64,000 nucleotides of DNA from Symsagittifera roscoffensis (lineage: Eukaryota > Xenacoelomorpha > Acoela > Convolutidae). The stretch lies in contig NC_087065.1 in assembly GCF_963678635.1 (NCBI RefSeq), positions 9,256,267 through 9,320,266 on the forward strand, in the 5' to 3' direction. The position numbers and the translations under genes are program-made. The notes below the pieces were generated by a model that worked only from the letters and a program-made list of their open reading frames with translations, was not told the origin of the DNA and searched no databases. Shown piece by piece: positions 58,586 to 64,000 of the stretch (positions are counted from its first letter, which is position 1; every line of letters starts with the position of its first letter).

Positions 58586-60593
58586 ATATTTATCGAATGA
58601 CATGTTTTTCGTACTCATAAGGCGCAATGTTTAAGAAATGCCACCGAGCTCAACGTTTAAGAAGGCTTAAATCAGAAAGTTTAAGAGTCATTTAGAGCAG
58701 CCATTGAATATTCTAGAGTCTTTTTGAAAAAATTCCGGAACTTCGTAAAAACGAACTCAATTCAACTGCAAGGCTAAAAGGTACCTGCCTTTTTGTTGTC
58801 CAAAATTTTGCGTTTACGGGTTTATTTCACTCTTTTTTTCAGTAAACGGATTTATATCAGTCGAATCAACTAAAAACAACGACCACCATGCTTAGAAAAA
58901 TTAACTTTAGCAAATCGATTTGCGGTCTATGAATTAACTTGAAATATTTTAAAGTTACAAAATAAAATAAAATTAGAAAACTTAAAATTTTTGCGAGCTG
59001 TTTAAGTCTATGAAATACCTTATTTCAAAGTTTCAGAGCTGGCATAGCTTGCATAGAAAAACTAAACTTCTCGCGAACATGATTCACTCTATGAAAAATT
59101 TTGAAATAAAAAACATTGCAACGTTTTTGTAGCTTGCATAGGAAATTTATACGTTTTCGCAAAATTATTAGGTCTAAGAAACAAATTAGAGTTTTTCCAT
59201 AGTTCATCCCACGACTATTTTCCTCAGAAAAGCTTTTCGAGAAACGATTCGGTCTAACAACTAACTTGAAGTACTTCAAAGCTTCATCGATTGAATGGCT
59301 TCAATAGAAAACCTGTATTTTTTTTGCCATCATAAAATAAATTTTGAAGTTTCATTGCTAGAATGACTTGCGTAGGAAAACGTTAACTTCTCGGAAAATT
59401 TAATTTTTGCGGCAAACGATTCACTGCGTGAAAGAATTTAAATGATAATGTTTATTAGTTTGAATGTTCTGCTTAAAAAAAGATTGTTTCTCGAACTGAT
59501 TCGCTCTATGAAGCAACTTGAAATATTTCAAAGTTTCGACACTTGAAAGGTTTCAATAGAATACCTTTAACTTTTTTCATCTGATTCCCTTCGTGAATTA
59601 GCTCGAAAAATTTGAAGTTTCATTGCTTGAATAGTTCGCTTAGGAAAAATGTTTTTTTTTGTAAACTGATTTGGTCTATAACCTAACTTGAAATAGTTTA
59701 AAATTTCATAGCTTTAATTGCCTGCCTATAATAAAATAACGTTTATCGAACTAATTTGGTCTAGGAAATAACTTGAAATGTTCCACAGCTTGAAAAGCTT
59801 TCTAAAAAAACTCGCGAACCGATTCGCGTTCTATGAAATAACTTGAAATACATCAAACTTCCAGAGCTGGAGTTACTCGTTTAGAAAACTTCAACTTTTC
59901 GCGAACTGATTTTCAGTCTATTAAATAACTTGAACAGTTTTTCGCGAACTGATTCAGTTTATGAAATAAGTATATCAAAATTTCAGAGCTGGAATTACTT
60001 GCCTAGAAAAACTTTTCGCGAACAGATTTAGTCTATATGAAATAACCTGAAAACTTTCAAAGTTTCATTGCTGGTATAGCTTGCTGAAGAAAAACTCAAA
60101 CTACTCGGAAAAAACGTTCGTTCTATAAAAACAACTTGAATTGTTCAGATTTGATATCGATTAGTTACCTTATTAATTCAAACTTCAATTTTGTGAGGAC
60201 TGATTCGTTTCATGAATTAACTTAAAGTATTTCAAAGTTTCGTAATTTGAATAGCTTGCTTAGAAAATCTTGAGTAGCTCATAGGAGATTGATCATAGGA
60301 GACACGCTTGCTAGTTTTTTTTTATTCGCCTGACCTTTTGGCATTCGCTGAAGAGTTTTCCGTAGGAAGTATTGCCTTGGAGAGATGCATAATTTTTTCT
60401 GTGTCTTTGCTGCAGGCATTACCAACCCAACGGACAAGACGTCAAATGTCTGGTGGAGGGATCCGGGATTGAGTTCAGTCGCTGGCTCGGCTGTGTAGAC
60501 ACCCTTTCCTCCACAGACCCCAATTGCAATACATCTCTCTCATTCTACTCACCCAAACTCCTCATTCGACAGGAGTCGCTGAACAGTTTGTGA
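42000..60593 (+). CDS. TRPC4AP: TRPC4AP (TRUSS), complete 12-exon gene
   Basis: The joined exons are 42000-42318, 42514-42695, 43019-43315, 43774-43972, 45506-45798, 46023-46243, 46489-46814, 47053-47226, 47541-47976, 55863-56006, 58137-58337 and 60416-60593. They total 2970 bp, exactly 990 codons with the stop. The protein matches short transient receptor potential channel 4-associated protein along its length. Examples are FGGVQVLQNLV (human FGGVDLLVEIL), RFWLHRAIESFLRGKALYPY, SYEDIIQCSFDLLAQMVKFN, IDSNMFVRCIILTIDKLE and VDTLTQDNVSCLNTALVILL. The family protein is a scaffold at TNF receptor 1 and a substrate receptor of the CUL4-DDB1 ubiquitin ligase that promotes MYC turnover. It is cytoplasmic and helical. 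At 989 residues this one is longer than the 797-residue human protein because of two Ser/Thr-rich linkers. Introns 2 and 6 begin with GC. The start at 42000 is the best guess; an in-frame ATG lies at 41961. Confidence 0.93.
42514..42695 (+). CDS. TRPC4AP: TRPC4AP exon 2
   Basis: The acceptor TTTCAG is followed by GTGGGGTTC, which completes the FGGVQVLQ motif. The exon ends CTCAAAG and is followed by GCGAGT, a GC donor. No GT donor that would keep the frame with exon 3 is nearby. Confidence 0.88.
43019..43315 (+). CDS. TRPC4AP: TRPC4AP exon 3
   Basis: The exon lies between acceptor GGTCCAG and donor GTAATA. It encodes LEDLMVHREEPLELRALD and SLDQMSNLCRVLSYTVVDMG, which matches the human IEDILGVKKEMIRLDEVPNL and QQLANFCRILAVTISEMD regions. 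Confidence 0.92.
43774..43972 (+). CDS. TRPC4AP: TRPC4AP exon 4
   Basis: The acceptor is ACGTGTAG and the donor GTACAG. It encodes NILYLASLPRLLVSVVEIVV and YLGVAIDILEENSS, matching the human segment with LLSIPGFVERLCKLATRKV. Confidence 0.9.
44422..44513. repeat. Third copy of the dispersed 88-bp repeat (intron 4)
   Basis: It has the same words as 41641-41728 (GCAAATATTGGTGCCACTTT, GGGACTCCTTTGCAGC, ATAGCATGCGCTTTGACATT), nearly identical. It is preceded by the same CAGCTTAGTGTTTTTTT sequence found at 41600. Confidence 0.75.
44521..45440 (+). repeat. Tandem pair of tRNA-derived SINE-like elements (intron 4)
   Basis: Two adjacent copies (about 44521-44944 and 44945-45440) share the order ACTCGATTTCAGAAATTTT, TTATATTCCAAATTATT, GACTAGTGTTTGT, a tRNA-like head, then CTGCTTTTT, GTCGTGTT and TTCGCCTC.GTGTT. 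In the first copy the head at 44771-44855 reads GTGGCTGAGTGG. An anticodon arm GAGA-CTCAAAA-TCTC would place CAA (Leu-like). The T-arm is degraded, so these are repeats, not working tRNA genes. Confidence 0.65.
45506..45798 (+). CDS. TRPC4AP: TRPC4AP exon 5
   Basis: The acceptor is GATATCAG and the donor GTAGAC. It encodes EGCILLTGLLYGSGRSSTVD and YRLIPRINDLFNFFF, matching the human YVLCVLLMGRQRNQVHRMIA and FKLIPGLNNLFDKL. Confidence 0.93.
46023..46243 (+). CDS. TRPC4AP: TRPC4AP exon 6
   Basis: The acceptor is TTGATTAG. It encodes ILRVIHSMCDQTVNNCALLT and MCRGSNGGLLTKLNNLAKV. It ends TAT AG, followed by GCAAGT, the consensus form of a GC donor. Joining to exon 7 restores the conserved RFW motif. 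Confidence 0.93.
46489..46814 (+). CDS. TRPC4AP: TRPC4AP exon 7
   Basis: It encodes RFWLHRAIESFLRGKALYPY, then QVFMSEAGLIENTVDRIL, and then a Thr/Ser/Ala-rich linker of about 65 residues (TTAPATEPTAAGATTASTTT region) that the human protein lacks. The donor is GTAAGC. Confidence 0.92.
47053..47226 (+). CDS. TRPC4AP: TRPC4AP exon 8
   Basis: The acceptor is GTTTCAG and the donor GTAACA. It encodes SYEDIIQCSFDLLAQMVKFN and VSSLQLLSKRLV, matching human DVLQSYFDLLGELMKFNVDA. Confidence 0.93.
47541..47976 (+). CDS. TRPC4AP: TRPC4AP exon 9
   Basis: The acceptor is TATTTTCAG and the donor GTAATG. The first about 110 residues form a Ser-rich insertion with a WGGGSDNDSMWPWNMA patch. The end returns to the conserved core with SRLQNFVNIIFDNIIDSNMF. 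Confidence 0.9.
48310..49560. repeat. Degenerate tandem repeat, unit about 160 bp (intron 9)
   Basis: The words GGGTTGTGG..AAGCTCCCCTGCAT, CGCCCAAATTTTT.TACACA, AAAGTTATGACCCTCGGAAA and AATCTGAGAT recur. Starts lie near 48596, 48888, 49051 and 49211 (spacing 161-163 bp for the last three), with weaker copies on either side. No coding potential is supported. Confidence 0.7.
49791..50140 (+). repeat. SINE-like element with a second tRNA-like head (intron 9)
   Basis: GTAGCGTAGAGATAGGG and AGAGGGTTTGAACCTGGGCA resemble A and B boxes of a tRNA. About 230 bp later comes GCTTGTGTATGCGAAGTGCA, then ACTTCGCCTCTGTGT, the same tail as in the SINE-like copies near 45400. The head differs from the Leu-like heads. 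Confidence 0.5.
50300..54290 (-). mobile_element. Antisense LINE (non-LTR retrotransposon) remnant in intron 9
   Basis: On the minus strand the remnants run in LINE order. The ORF1 end has IVPREEP, PRVIVKF, DFVYGRRK (54200-54285) and FINELLPPEKV (54103-54135). The AP-type endonuclease has LALSETWL (52847-52875) and KGGGVRLYVKKGI (52745-52785). The RT has SNYRPIS (51515-51535), DLTKGIDTIPQKLL (51350-51390), NLFADNTV (the catalytic DD now DN, about 51120) and YVRPVFEYGALIYG (50765-50805). Endonuclease plus RT identify a non-LTR element. The ORF1 style resembles FP/L1-like RNA-binding ORF1 proteins. It has many stops and is dead. It lies opposite to TRPC4AP. Confidence 0.8.
54985..55150 (+). repeat. 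SINE-like copy with clear B box (intron 9)
   Basis: GCTTCCGTAGCTGAGTGG (A-box region) and AGGTCGCAGGTTCGATTCTC (B box) lie at 54991-55055. GGCTGCTTTTTGTCGTGTTC follows, as in the pair at 44521-45440. Confidence 0.6.
55286..55621. repeat. Inverted repeat, arms about 34 bp
   Basis: TCAAGAATTACGCTGAAGCT at about 55289 is matched by its complement AGCTTCAGCGTAATTCTTGA at about 55600-55619, with weaker pairing outward to TAATT. The arms are separated by about 270 bp. This could be an end-inverted small transposon or a chance fold-back; no target duplication was recognised. Confidence 0.55.
55863..56006 (+). CDS. TRPC4AP: TRPC4AP exon 10
   Basis: The acceptor is GATTTGCAG and the donor GTTAAT. 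It encodes CIILTIDKLECMPGGSES and RFSHFQTRVKYICRIL, matching human CVTLSLDRFENQVD and QMSFLFRLINII. The preceding intron is 7.9 kb and holds an antisense LINE. Confidence 0.92.
56690..57520 (-). mobile_element. Second antisense LINE fragment (RT C-terminal part, intron 10)
   Basis: On the minus strand it reads KLTIHQSKCKLQFFGKTNAL (about 57390), FKHLGVTLDRELNFSEQI (about 57260) and STYAIPIIAYGLIAYG (about 57050). FKRNFDHIKECLHSLVNI and a helical end follow, ending near 56690. These are the late RT and C-terminal blocks of a non-LTR element. It differs from the intron 9 LINE in sequence. A SINE-like head (57072-57118, minus) is inserted in it. Confidence 0.7.
57072..57118 (-). repeat. SINE head fragment, minus strand
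   Basis: On minus it reads GCTTCCGTGGCTGAGTGG, then TTAGTGTGTGA, the same head as the copy at 54991. Only the head is seen, followed by short repeats of TCTCAAAAGA. Confidence 0.55.
58137..58337 (+). CDS. TRPC4AP: TRPC4AP exon 11
   Basis: The acceptor is TTTTTACAG and the donor GTACGT. It encodes VDTLTQDNVSCLNTALVILL and PLYLEALQEVE, one of the best-conserved parts of the family (human VQTLTQENVSCLNTSLVILM). Confidence 0.95.
58552..58592. repeat. TCTA microsatellite
   Basis: About eight perfect ATCT/TCTA units followed by a decayed ATATATTTAT end, in intron 11. Confidence 0.95.
58900..60280. repeat. Degenerate minisatellite, unit about 80-90 bp (intron 11)
   Basis: A unit with GTCTATGAAATAACTTGAAA, TATTTCAAAGTTTCA.AGCT, GGAATAGCTTGCCTAGAAAA and CTTTTCGCGAACTGATT recurs roughly 16 times with much divergence. 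Clear copies lie near 58926, 59008, 59250, 59507, 59670, 59830, 59925 and 60030. Intronic, with no function evident. Confidence 0.8.
60416..60593 (+). CDS. TRPC4AP: TRPC4AP exon 12 (terminal)
   Basis: The acceptor is GCTGCAG. It encodes HYQPNGQDVKCLVEGSGIEF and ends QESLNSL with TGA at 60591. The conserved FWKR-HY join to exon 11 matches human FWQQHYLHKD. Confidence 0.93.
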
Positions 60594-61579
60594 TTACGTA
60601 ACCAACGTGAGAGATTGCGTCATAATTGTAGCATAAGCGTTACGGCATTCTAGCGACATGCTGAAGTCATACGGATACTATTCCGACACAAAACTCTTTT
60701 GAAACTCACGTCGGCTGAAGAAGAAACAAAAAGAAGCAACGAAACACCTTTCGAGATTGTTTCTTAGTTAGCCTTTCTTTCGCTTAAACTGCAAGCTAAA
60801 ACTCACTTGAGGATGAAAAACCACTAATAATTTGGTGAAAAACTTTAACTTAAATTTGACTGCAGGTGCTTCAGTTGATCAAGAGTAATTTAGTTAGATT
60901 AATTTAGACGCATATCAGTGTGCTGGTTTTTAGTTTTCTGGTTGGTATAAAAGCAAAGTCGTTTAGTAATGAGTTTTTGACTAAATTGTATTTGAATCTG
61001 GATAAATCTTACGTCTTCTCATTAAGAAAAATAGTTACGGGATCTCTTAAACAATCCTTTCTATGTAACCTGGTAAAAAATGTCCATAGCTGTAAAGGAC
61101 TAATTCTATAGTACCTCTCTATTGCAAAGTGAGATTTGTCACCGAGTTAAGTATTCGCTTATGAACTGGTCCTTAGATTCAGATTGATGGTTTTAGATAT
61201 CGGAAATATTAAATAGTAAAATTATTACGGTATACTAATTTATTTGTTTTTCAGTTATTCGAATGATTTATTTCCAGCTGTGCCTCTTAAACGTCTCTCC
61301 GTGAGATGTGCATTGGCACTGCATATTCAATAAACGACAGGACAGTAACTCAGCTGGAGCGAAAAAGCAGAGTAGTGCCTCTGAACAACAAAGCCAACGG
61401 CCCCATCCCTCGCAATAAATACCGCCATTCGTCTGTCTTTCTATCCGTTCTGAGTTTATTTTGATCAAAACGATAACTCGGTCTGCATTTTAGTTGATAG
61501 CTTTACCATTTAGGCTTCATTTTGTTTTGATTGCTGCATTTATTGGCTGTTATTTTGCATCATATTATGTAATGTGTAA
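60594..61579. other. Intergenic interval between TRPC4AP and the PI3K gene
   Basis: About 1 kb between the TRPC4AP stop and the next start codon. It must hold the TRPC4AP 3' UTR and the promoter of the next gene. AATAAA words lie at 61329 and 61414. No TATA box or other promoter element could be assigned. Confidence 0.5.
61329..61334 (+). terminator. Candidate polyadenylation signal
   Basis: AATAAA, 736 bp after the TRPC4AP stop; a second AATAAA lies at 61414-61419. Either could serve TRPC4AP. This is a hexamer match only. Confidence 0.35.
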
Positions 61580-61983
61580 GTGGAAATTATGGCGCTGATG
61601 ACAAACAACATAATTCTGCCCTCCGCTCCTTCTCCGGGCGCCCGGATGGTAGGTTGCGGTTGGGCCCCCTCCGAACCCAATTACTACTCCTTGGACCCCC
61701 TGAGTGTCATATGTCTCTTAGACAACGGACTCGTCGTGGAAGCAGACATAGGCAAACACACTACCTTCAATCAGTTGTACGAAATAACGATGGCATTAGC
61801 CAAGCAGTCCCCCCTCTATTCGGCCGCCCATTTTGAGGGGGTGGAGTTCACGATGTTATATTACACGCAGTCTGGCGAGGAGAAGCATGGATTGACGCAT
61901 GAGACTGTGTTGTCGACACTCGAGGGCGAGAACTTCGGCGGACCCTTGCTAGGAGTGGTCAAGTTTGAAAAGAAATCCTCAAG
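61580..61983 (+). CDS. Class IA PI 3-kinase catalytic subunit (p110), exon 1
   Basis: It encodes 134 codons plus two bases. From residue about 35, DPLSVICLLDNGLVVEADIG, then TTFNQLYEITMALAKQSPLY and GPLLGVVKFEKK, follow the pattern of the p85-binding (ABD) domain of p110 (human: ISVECLLPDGLYVTLE, then WKEAKKYPLYHLL, then FQPLLKVVEPVG). The enzyme phosphorylates PtdIns(4,5)P2 at the membrane after binding the p85 adaptor. The start at 61580 is the first ATG of the frame; ATGs at 61589 and 61598 are possible. The donor is GTCAGC. The assignment rests on a divergent N-terminal domain only, because the kinase part lies beyond the window. Confidence 0.65.
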
Positions 61984-62802
61984 GTCAGCAGAGCTTCTAT
62001 TTTAGACATTAATAACAATTTTTAATTGAAGGAAAAAGGACAATGTTTTGTAGCTCAATTTTTTAAAAAGAATTTTAGTTTTGAAGTAGAAAATTGGGAT
62101 GCAATAATTCTTATGCTTCTAGATTGTTGTAATCGCGTATCGCAGTTGTGCATCATTCGTTAAAGCGATTTTAATCATGAAGCAGTAAAGAAAAGGATCA
62201 TCTACAGGCAAAAGTTTTTTGTAAAGCAAATTTTTTCTCAAGCATTTTGATGAGTCAACGTCTTGATGATTTTTTTTGCTTGTTTTTTTTTTCTGGAAAA
62301 AGTCATAAATTTTGTGCACTCTAAATTTTGATTACTCGCGGTTTGAGTTTCAATTTCTATTTAAGTTCTGTTCATTTCCTTTGTTGAAAGGAAGGCAAGC
62401 TCCACCATCGAACAGCAAATGCGTGAAGTTTACGAAAAACGTGATCGAATTCTAGTTTCGAAAGTGGGTTTATTTTTTAGATTTCGCAGCGGAATAAGAA
62501 AATTATCTTTTGATCCAGTTGGGTCAAATTTATAGTTGACCATATATTTTTTTGAAATTCGTAAAATGGAATTTCAAAAATACGTCAGTGTTTTTTCTGT
62601 TTTCTTGAGTTCTTTGACTCTTTTCCAATTGTCTGTTGGCTATGTTTCAAGTCATCATAAACAAGTTTGTTTCAAGTGATTGCGCGCTTTTCCTCTATGA
62701 AAGAAGTTAAAGATAAGCTTAAAGATAAGGTTCAAAAAAGTAACAAGGTTTTTGGTATCAGAATGATAAAAAATGACGAATAATAATTTTAGTTTGTTTC
62801 AG

Positions 62803-63067
62803 TTTCGACGAGCATTCACGCATGGCGTCTATACTGCATTGTGACGTCGAAGATATCCAAGCTCTGCTGCAGCTGGAGGATAAGAGCGACCGGAAGGAGA
62901 TAGAGGTGGAGGTGTTCCAGTTCAGACGTCACGCCAGCGTCGTATCTCTGGCAGCTGTGCTAGACAGAATACACTCAGTGAAGAGAGAGAAGACCGTACC
63001 ACACAAATACTTGGCGTTCTTGACAACTGTGTGTCCTCTCACACTTCCAACAATACCAATCAGAATG
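62803..63067 (+). CDS. Class IA PI 3-kinase catalytic subunit (p110), exon 2 (gene continues beyond window)
   Basis: The acceptor is TTTCAG and the donor GTAATG; joined to exon 1 it totals 669 bp, an exact multiple of three. It encodes IEVEVFQFRRHASVVSLAAV, which resembles the PEV.DFRRN segment after the ABD of p110, and VPHKYLAFL. A further exon must follow the donor at 63068, but none was recognised before the window end. Confidence 0.62.
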
Positions 63068-63603
63068 GTAATGAAATTATTTTAATGCATTTAAATTTAT
63101 CCAGGTTTTATTCAGTTAATGTCAAGAAAGTATTTTTTCCCGAATTTTTGGTTGTAAATTGTACCCGTTCGAGTGGTTGAGCTTGTTAAGCGTAATCAAC
63201 GTAATGAAGACTCTTATATAGGTCTTGCTGATTTTTTTTTCAGGAAAAAGTCTTAAAATATTGATTCACTTAGGTGTATATGCACTTTTTGCGTTCAATT
63301 GAAATTCATCAATTGAAAGTGACGTAAATAGCACTCTCCAAATACGAACATGCAAATGGCGCGGAATTTTGTGAACGAATTTTGTGAACGAAGTAGGATT
63401 TAATTTTCAGATTTCCAGCGGAATAAAAACTTTGCCTGTTGATCCAGTTTTCTCAAGTTGGGTTAATGTTATCAAAAAAGCGTCAATCAAATCGTTCTAG
63501 AAATTCAAAGAGCTAAAAGGGTATCTATTTTTGTCTTTAAAATTCGAAAGTTGAGTTTTTTTCAACTAAGTCAGTGTTTTTTTTTACGTTTACTTGCGTG
63601 CAT

Positions 63604-63634
63604 TACTCTTTTCCAATCTTCGATTGGCTATGTT
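63604..63634 (+). repeat. Terminal hairpin of a dispersed repeat (PI3K intron 2)
   Basis: ACTCTTTTCCAATCTTCGAT then TGGCTATGTT. CCAATC-TTC-GATTGG is a perfect stem. Related ends lie at 43727-43757 (CCAACTG-T-CAGTTGG) and 62616-62646 (CCAATTGTCTGTTGG, imperfect). Each follows a GTCAGTG..TTTTTTT or TTCTTGCG-type stretch. The family is unclassified. Confidence 0.6.
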
Positions 63635-64000
63635 GTTACTTTAGTAAGTGTTACTGAACGAAGTAATTCATGGTTTTTTCTAATGTCTTGATATTTTTTC
63701 GTGTTTTTTTTTCAGGTAAAAGTCGTTAATTTGTGCGCGCTCAAATTTGATTTTTCACAGTTCGATTTCCGATTTCTTTTAAGTTCAATTTAAATGAATT
63801 TGCTTTAGTGGAGGCAAATTAAGCTCTCTAATTAAGAAAGTGGACATGTCGCAAAAATGTGAACTACTATTAAAAATGACCTAAAACATACTTCTCTCTG
63901 CTTTGTTTAGTTTTCTGAAACAAATATTGATCATGAAATGTAGTGAAATCCAAAGTTTCCGTTTTTCTGTTGGCTCTGTTAATTGATCCAGTTTTCTCAA

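Noticed and set aside
43727-63634. Helitron ends for the hairpin repeat
   Set aside because: A hairpin is present, but the following bases are CTATGTT rather than CTRR, and no TC start was identified.

Overview
The window is metazoan genomic DNA. It contains multi-exon genes with GT-AG and some GC-AG introns, a Penelope-like element, non-LTR and LTR retroelements, tRNA-derived SINE-like repeats and a large satellite array. The two host genes recognised (TRPC4AP and a class IA PI3K catalytic subunit) are animal genes. Several features (divergent proteins, repeat-filled introns, a giant LTR element) suggest an invertebrate, but the species or phylum cannot be named from sequence alone.

Layout. 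1-11915 is a 63-bp tandem satellite with higher-order structure, open at the left edge and decaying into shorter variant units up to about 12105. 12106-14780 is mostly unassigned. It holds a minus-strand fragment (about 13205-13586) of an LTR element related to the large one described next. 14780-16746 is a broken Penelope-like element (PLE: reverse transcriptase plus GIY-YIG endonuclease). It is interrupted by a very large LTR retroelement, 16747-40281 (23.5 kb), and resumes in frame at 40282-40426. The LTR element is Ty3/Gypsy-type. It has LTRs of 913 and 831 bp, a 2.9-kb leader, and decayed gag, protease, RT, RNase H and integrase. It also carries about 9 kb of extra coding sequence downstream of integrase: a degenerate macro-like domain, an SGNH/GDSL-hydrolase domain with all catalytic residues visible, and long unassigned reading frames. 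All its reading frames are broken by stops and frameshifts.

From about 42000 to 60593 on the plus strand lies a complete 12-exon TRPC4AP (TRUSS) gene. The exon lengths sum to exactly 990 codons including the stop. Its introns hold SINE-like copies, an antisense LINE (ORF1, endonuclease and RT remnants), a second antisense LINE fragment and several minisatellites. A duplicated, broken copy of exon 1 lies just upstream. At 61580 a second plus-strand gene begins and runs off the right edge; its first two exons look like the adaptor-binding region of a class IA PI 3-kinase p110 subunit.

The most unusual object is the giant LTR element with macro-like and SGNH modules. The Penelope frame is preserved across both of its outer edges, which argues that the whole 23.5 kb entered as one unit.
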